Shown here: piece after piece, positions 62,996-64,000 of the stretch
Position numbering within the stretch: position 1 is the first letter of the stretch
Layout: each line of letters begins with the position of its first letter
Source of the DNA: Clostridiales bacterium
Lineage (GTDB): Bacteria > Bacillota > Clostridia > Oscillospirales > Oscillospiraceae
Length of the DNA stretch: 64,000 nucleotides
Assembly: GCA_022785125.1 (NCBI GenBank)
Contig: JALFRA010000007.1
Span: forward strand, 1-64,000
Reading direction: 5' to 3'
Made by a program: the position numbers and the translations under genes
Notes under the pieces: generated by a model
Told to the model about the DNA's origin: nothing
Seen by the model: only the letters and a program-made list of their open reading frames with translations
Databases searched by the model: none

Positions 62996-63453
62996 TCTCC
63001 ATTGGTACCATTGGCCTGATTAAAGGGATTGGTACCTTTAAACCAGATAAAAAAGTACGGCTGGCCACCTATGCGTCCCGCTGCATTGAAAATGAGATCC
63101 TTATGCATTTTCGTGCCCAGCGTAAGACCCAGGGGGAGGTATCCCTGTCGGATGCCATTGATGGAGACGGGGACGGGAATTCGCTTTCACTGATGGATAC
63201 CATTAGCGTGGATGACGATATGCTGGAGGAGCTGGATGCTAGAGACGCGTGTATTCAGGTGCGGGAATGTGTCAAACGGTGCCTGGATGCCCGGGAGGCC
63301 GCTATTATTACCCTCCGTTATGGGCTCAATGACCGTAAGCCCTTGACTCAGCGGGAGGTAGCCGCCCAATGCGGCATTTCGCGGTCCTATGTATCCCGCA
63401 TTGAAAAAAAGGCGTTGAAAAAGCTGGAGACAGCAATGGGGACCCAGCGGTAG
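62962..63453 (+). CDS. sigK: Sigma-K, 3' part of the interrupted gene (regions 2 to 4)
   Basis: Codes for the last 163 residues of sigma-K: the end of region 2.1 (YYTPNGDQDDLISIGTIGL), 2.3-2.4 (LATYASRCIENEILMHFRA), region 3 and region 4 with the helix-turn-helix LTQREVAAQCGISRSYVSRI. It has no start codon of its own at the junction; the first in-frame Met lies well inside. All blocks are intact, so the gene is under selection and not a relic. Joined to 35595-35798 it gives the whole protein. Confidence 0.93.
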   Translation, partial: YYTPNGDQDDLISIGTIGLIKGIGTFKPDKKVRLATYASRCIENEILMHFRAQRKTQGEVSLSDAIDGDGDGNSLSLMDTISVDDDMLEELDARDACIQVRECVKRCLDAREAAIITLRYGLNDRKPLTQREVAAQCGISRSYVSRIEKKALKKLETAMGTQR

Positions 63454-63456
63454 GAC

Positions 63457-63486
63457 TTTACGCAGGGGTAATAATTGGGTTATAAT
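63457..63486 (+). promoter_or_regulatory. Possible promoter of the ECF sigma factor gene
   Basis: TTTACG (63457-63462), 18 bp, TATAAT (63481-63486), about 100 bp before the start codon. Confidence 0.45.
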
Positions 63487-63588
63487 AACAATAGTTGTTT
63501 TACCCTCGTGCAGATGGCAAAATTATTCTGACTTTTGTGCAATAAAATGCCTGTGTTTTGCATTCTACCAATGGGAGGAGAGGAAACT

Positions 63589-64000
63589 ATGCTGATCCTG
63601 CTGGATACCATGGCGGAGGAGAGCCGCCGGGCGACCGCTCCGGATGTGCTGGAGCCGTTGCTGGTCAGGATGCAGACCGGAGAGCAGGGGGCCCTGGCGG
63701 AACTCTATCACCATACCCGGACCGCTGTATACGGTCTTGCCCTCTCCTATCTTAAGAATACTCATGACGCGGAGGATGTGACGCAGGATACCTTTGTGCG
63801 GGTGTGGGAAAACGTCCATCAATACCAGTCCCGCGGCACACCGCTGGCGTGGGTACTCACTGTTGCCCGTAATCTGGCGCTAATGAAGCTGCGGGAGCGG
63901 GGCAAAACGGAGGAACTGGAGCCGGAATCCTGGGAACGGCTGGCCGCGGACAGCCCTCTGGTAACGGTGGAGGACCGGCAGGTACTCCGGGCCGCGCTGG
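63589..64000 (+). CDS. ECF-type RNA polymerase sigma factor, cut by the window end
   Basis: The first 137 residues of a sigma-70 family ECF protein. Region 2 is clear (ALAELYHHTRTAVYGLALSYL, DAEDVTQDTFVRVWENV, PLAWVLTVARNLALMKLRE); region 4 lies beyond the window. GGGAGGAGAG precedes the ATG. An anti-sigma factor gene would be expected next. No stop codon occurs before position 64000. Confidence 0.88.
   Translation, partial: MLILLDTMAEESRRATAPDVLEPLLVRMQTGEQGALAELYHHTRTAVYGLALSYLKNTHDAEDVTQDTFVRVWENVHQYQSRGTPLAWVLTVARNLALMKLRERGKTEELEPESWERLAADSPLVTVEDRQVLRAAL

Noticed and set aside
35595..63453. sigK read as a broken pseudogene
   Set aside because: Both parts are free of frameshifts, keep all conserved blocks, share an 8-bp core at the break, rejoin in frame and flank an intact serine recombinase.

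Overview
The window comes from a spore-forming, anaerobic gut-type Clostridium relative. A class III fructose-bisphosphatase, an NfnAB transhydrogenase, a pumping pyrophosphatase, RqcH, mini-RNase III and a mother-cell sigma factor (sigK) fit Oscillospiraceae of the Flavonifractor/Intestinimonas kind. That placement is inference from gene content; no rRNA or tRNA gene was recognised.

Layout. 1-290 is an array of six short hairpins. 291-17834 carries fbp, a MarR-controlled heterodimeric ABC exporter, hppA, a trkHA potassium-uptake operon, a small exported protein, a uridine phosphorylase, and a second MarR plus ABC-exporter operon. 18011-25232 holds a tiny Gly/Cys-rich membrane protein, an orphan protein, mrnC, rqcH, and a response regulator/ABC-2 transporter/histidine kinase group. 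25257-31983 holds nfnAB, a MATE pump, a split transketolase and a HAD phosphatase. 32035-34263 is a divergent MATE/MerR pair with a 19-bp-spacer MerR promoter. 34377-35525 is a transglutaminase-like lipoprotein.

The key region is 35595-63453. sigK is cut in two. Its 5' part (pro-sequence plus start of region 2) ends at 35798. Its 3' part resumes at 62962. Between them is a 27,163-bp sigK-intervening (skin-type) element whose last gene is a large serine recombinase. An 8-bp core, TTAAGAAG, lies at both ends. Joining across it restores an in-frame 231-aa sigma-K with the family motif HIVKKYY. Instead of a prophage-like filling, the element carries an apparently complete B12-dependent 1,2-propanediol utilisation (pdu) microcompartment system: a PocR-type sensor and AraC-type response regulator, pduQ, then pduABCDEGHKJL-eutJ-(flavoprotein)-pduN-O-P-S-(membrane protein)-pduT-(triple CxxC protein)-(peroxiredoxin-glutaredoxin)-pduU-V-(membrane protein), followed by an AzgA-type purine permease, fucO (lactaldehyde to 1,2-propanediol) and a SHOCT-like small protein joined to the recombinase.

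Together these would convert lactaldehyde from fucose or rhamnose breakdown to 1,2-propanediol, then to propanal inside a shell, then to 1-propanol or propionyl phosphate. All of it is placed so that a sporulating mother cell would excise it to make sigma-K while the spore keeps it. After sigK an ECF sigma factor gene starts and runs off the window end. All calls were made by reading the sequence; no database search was run.
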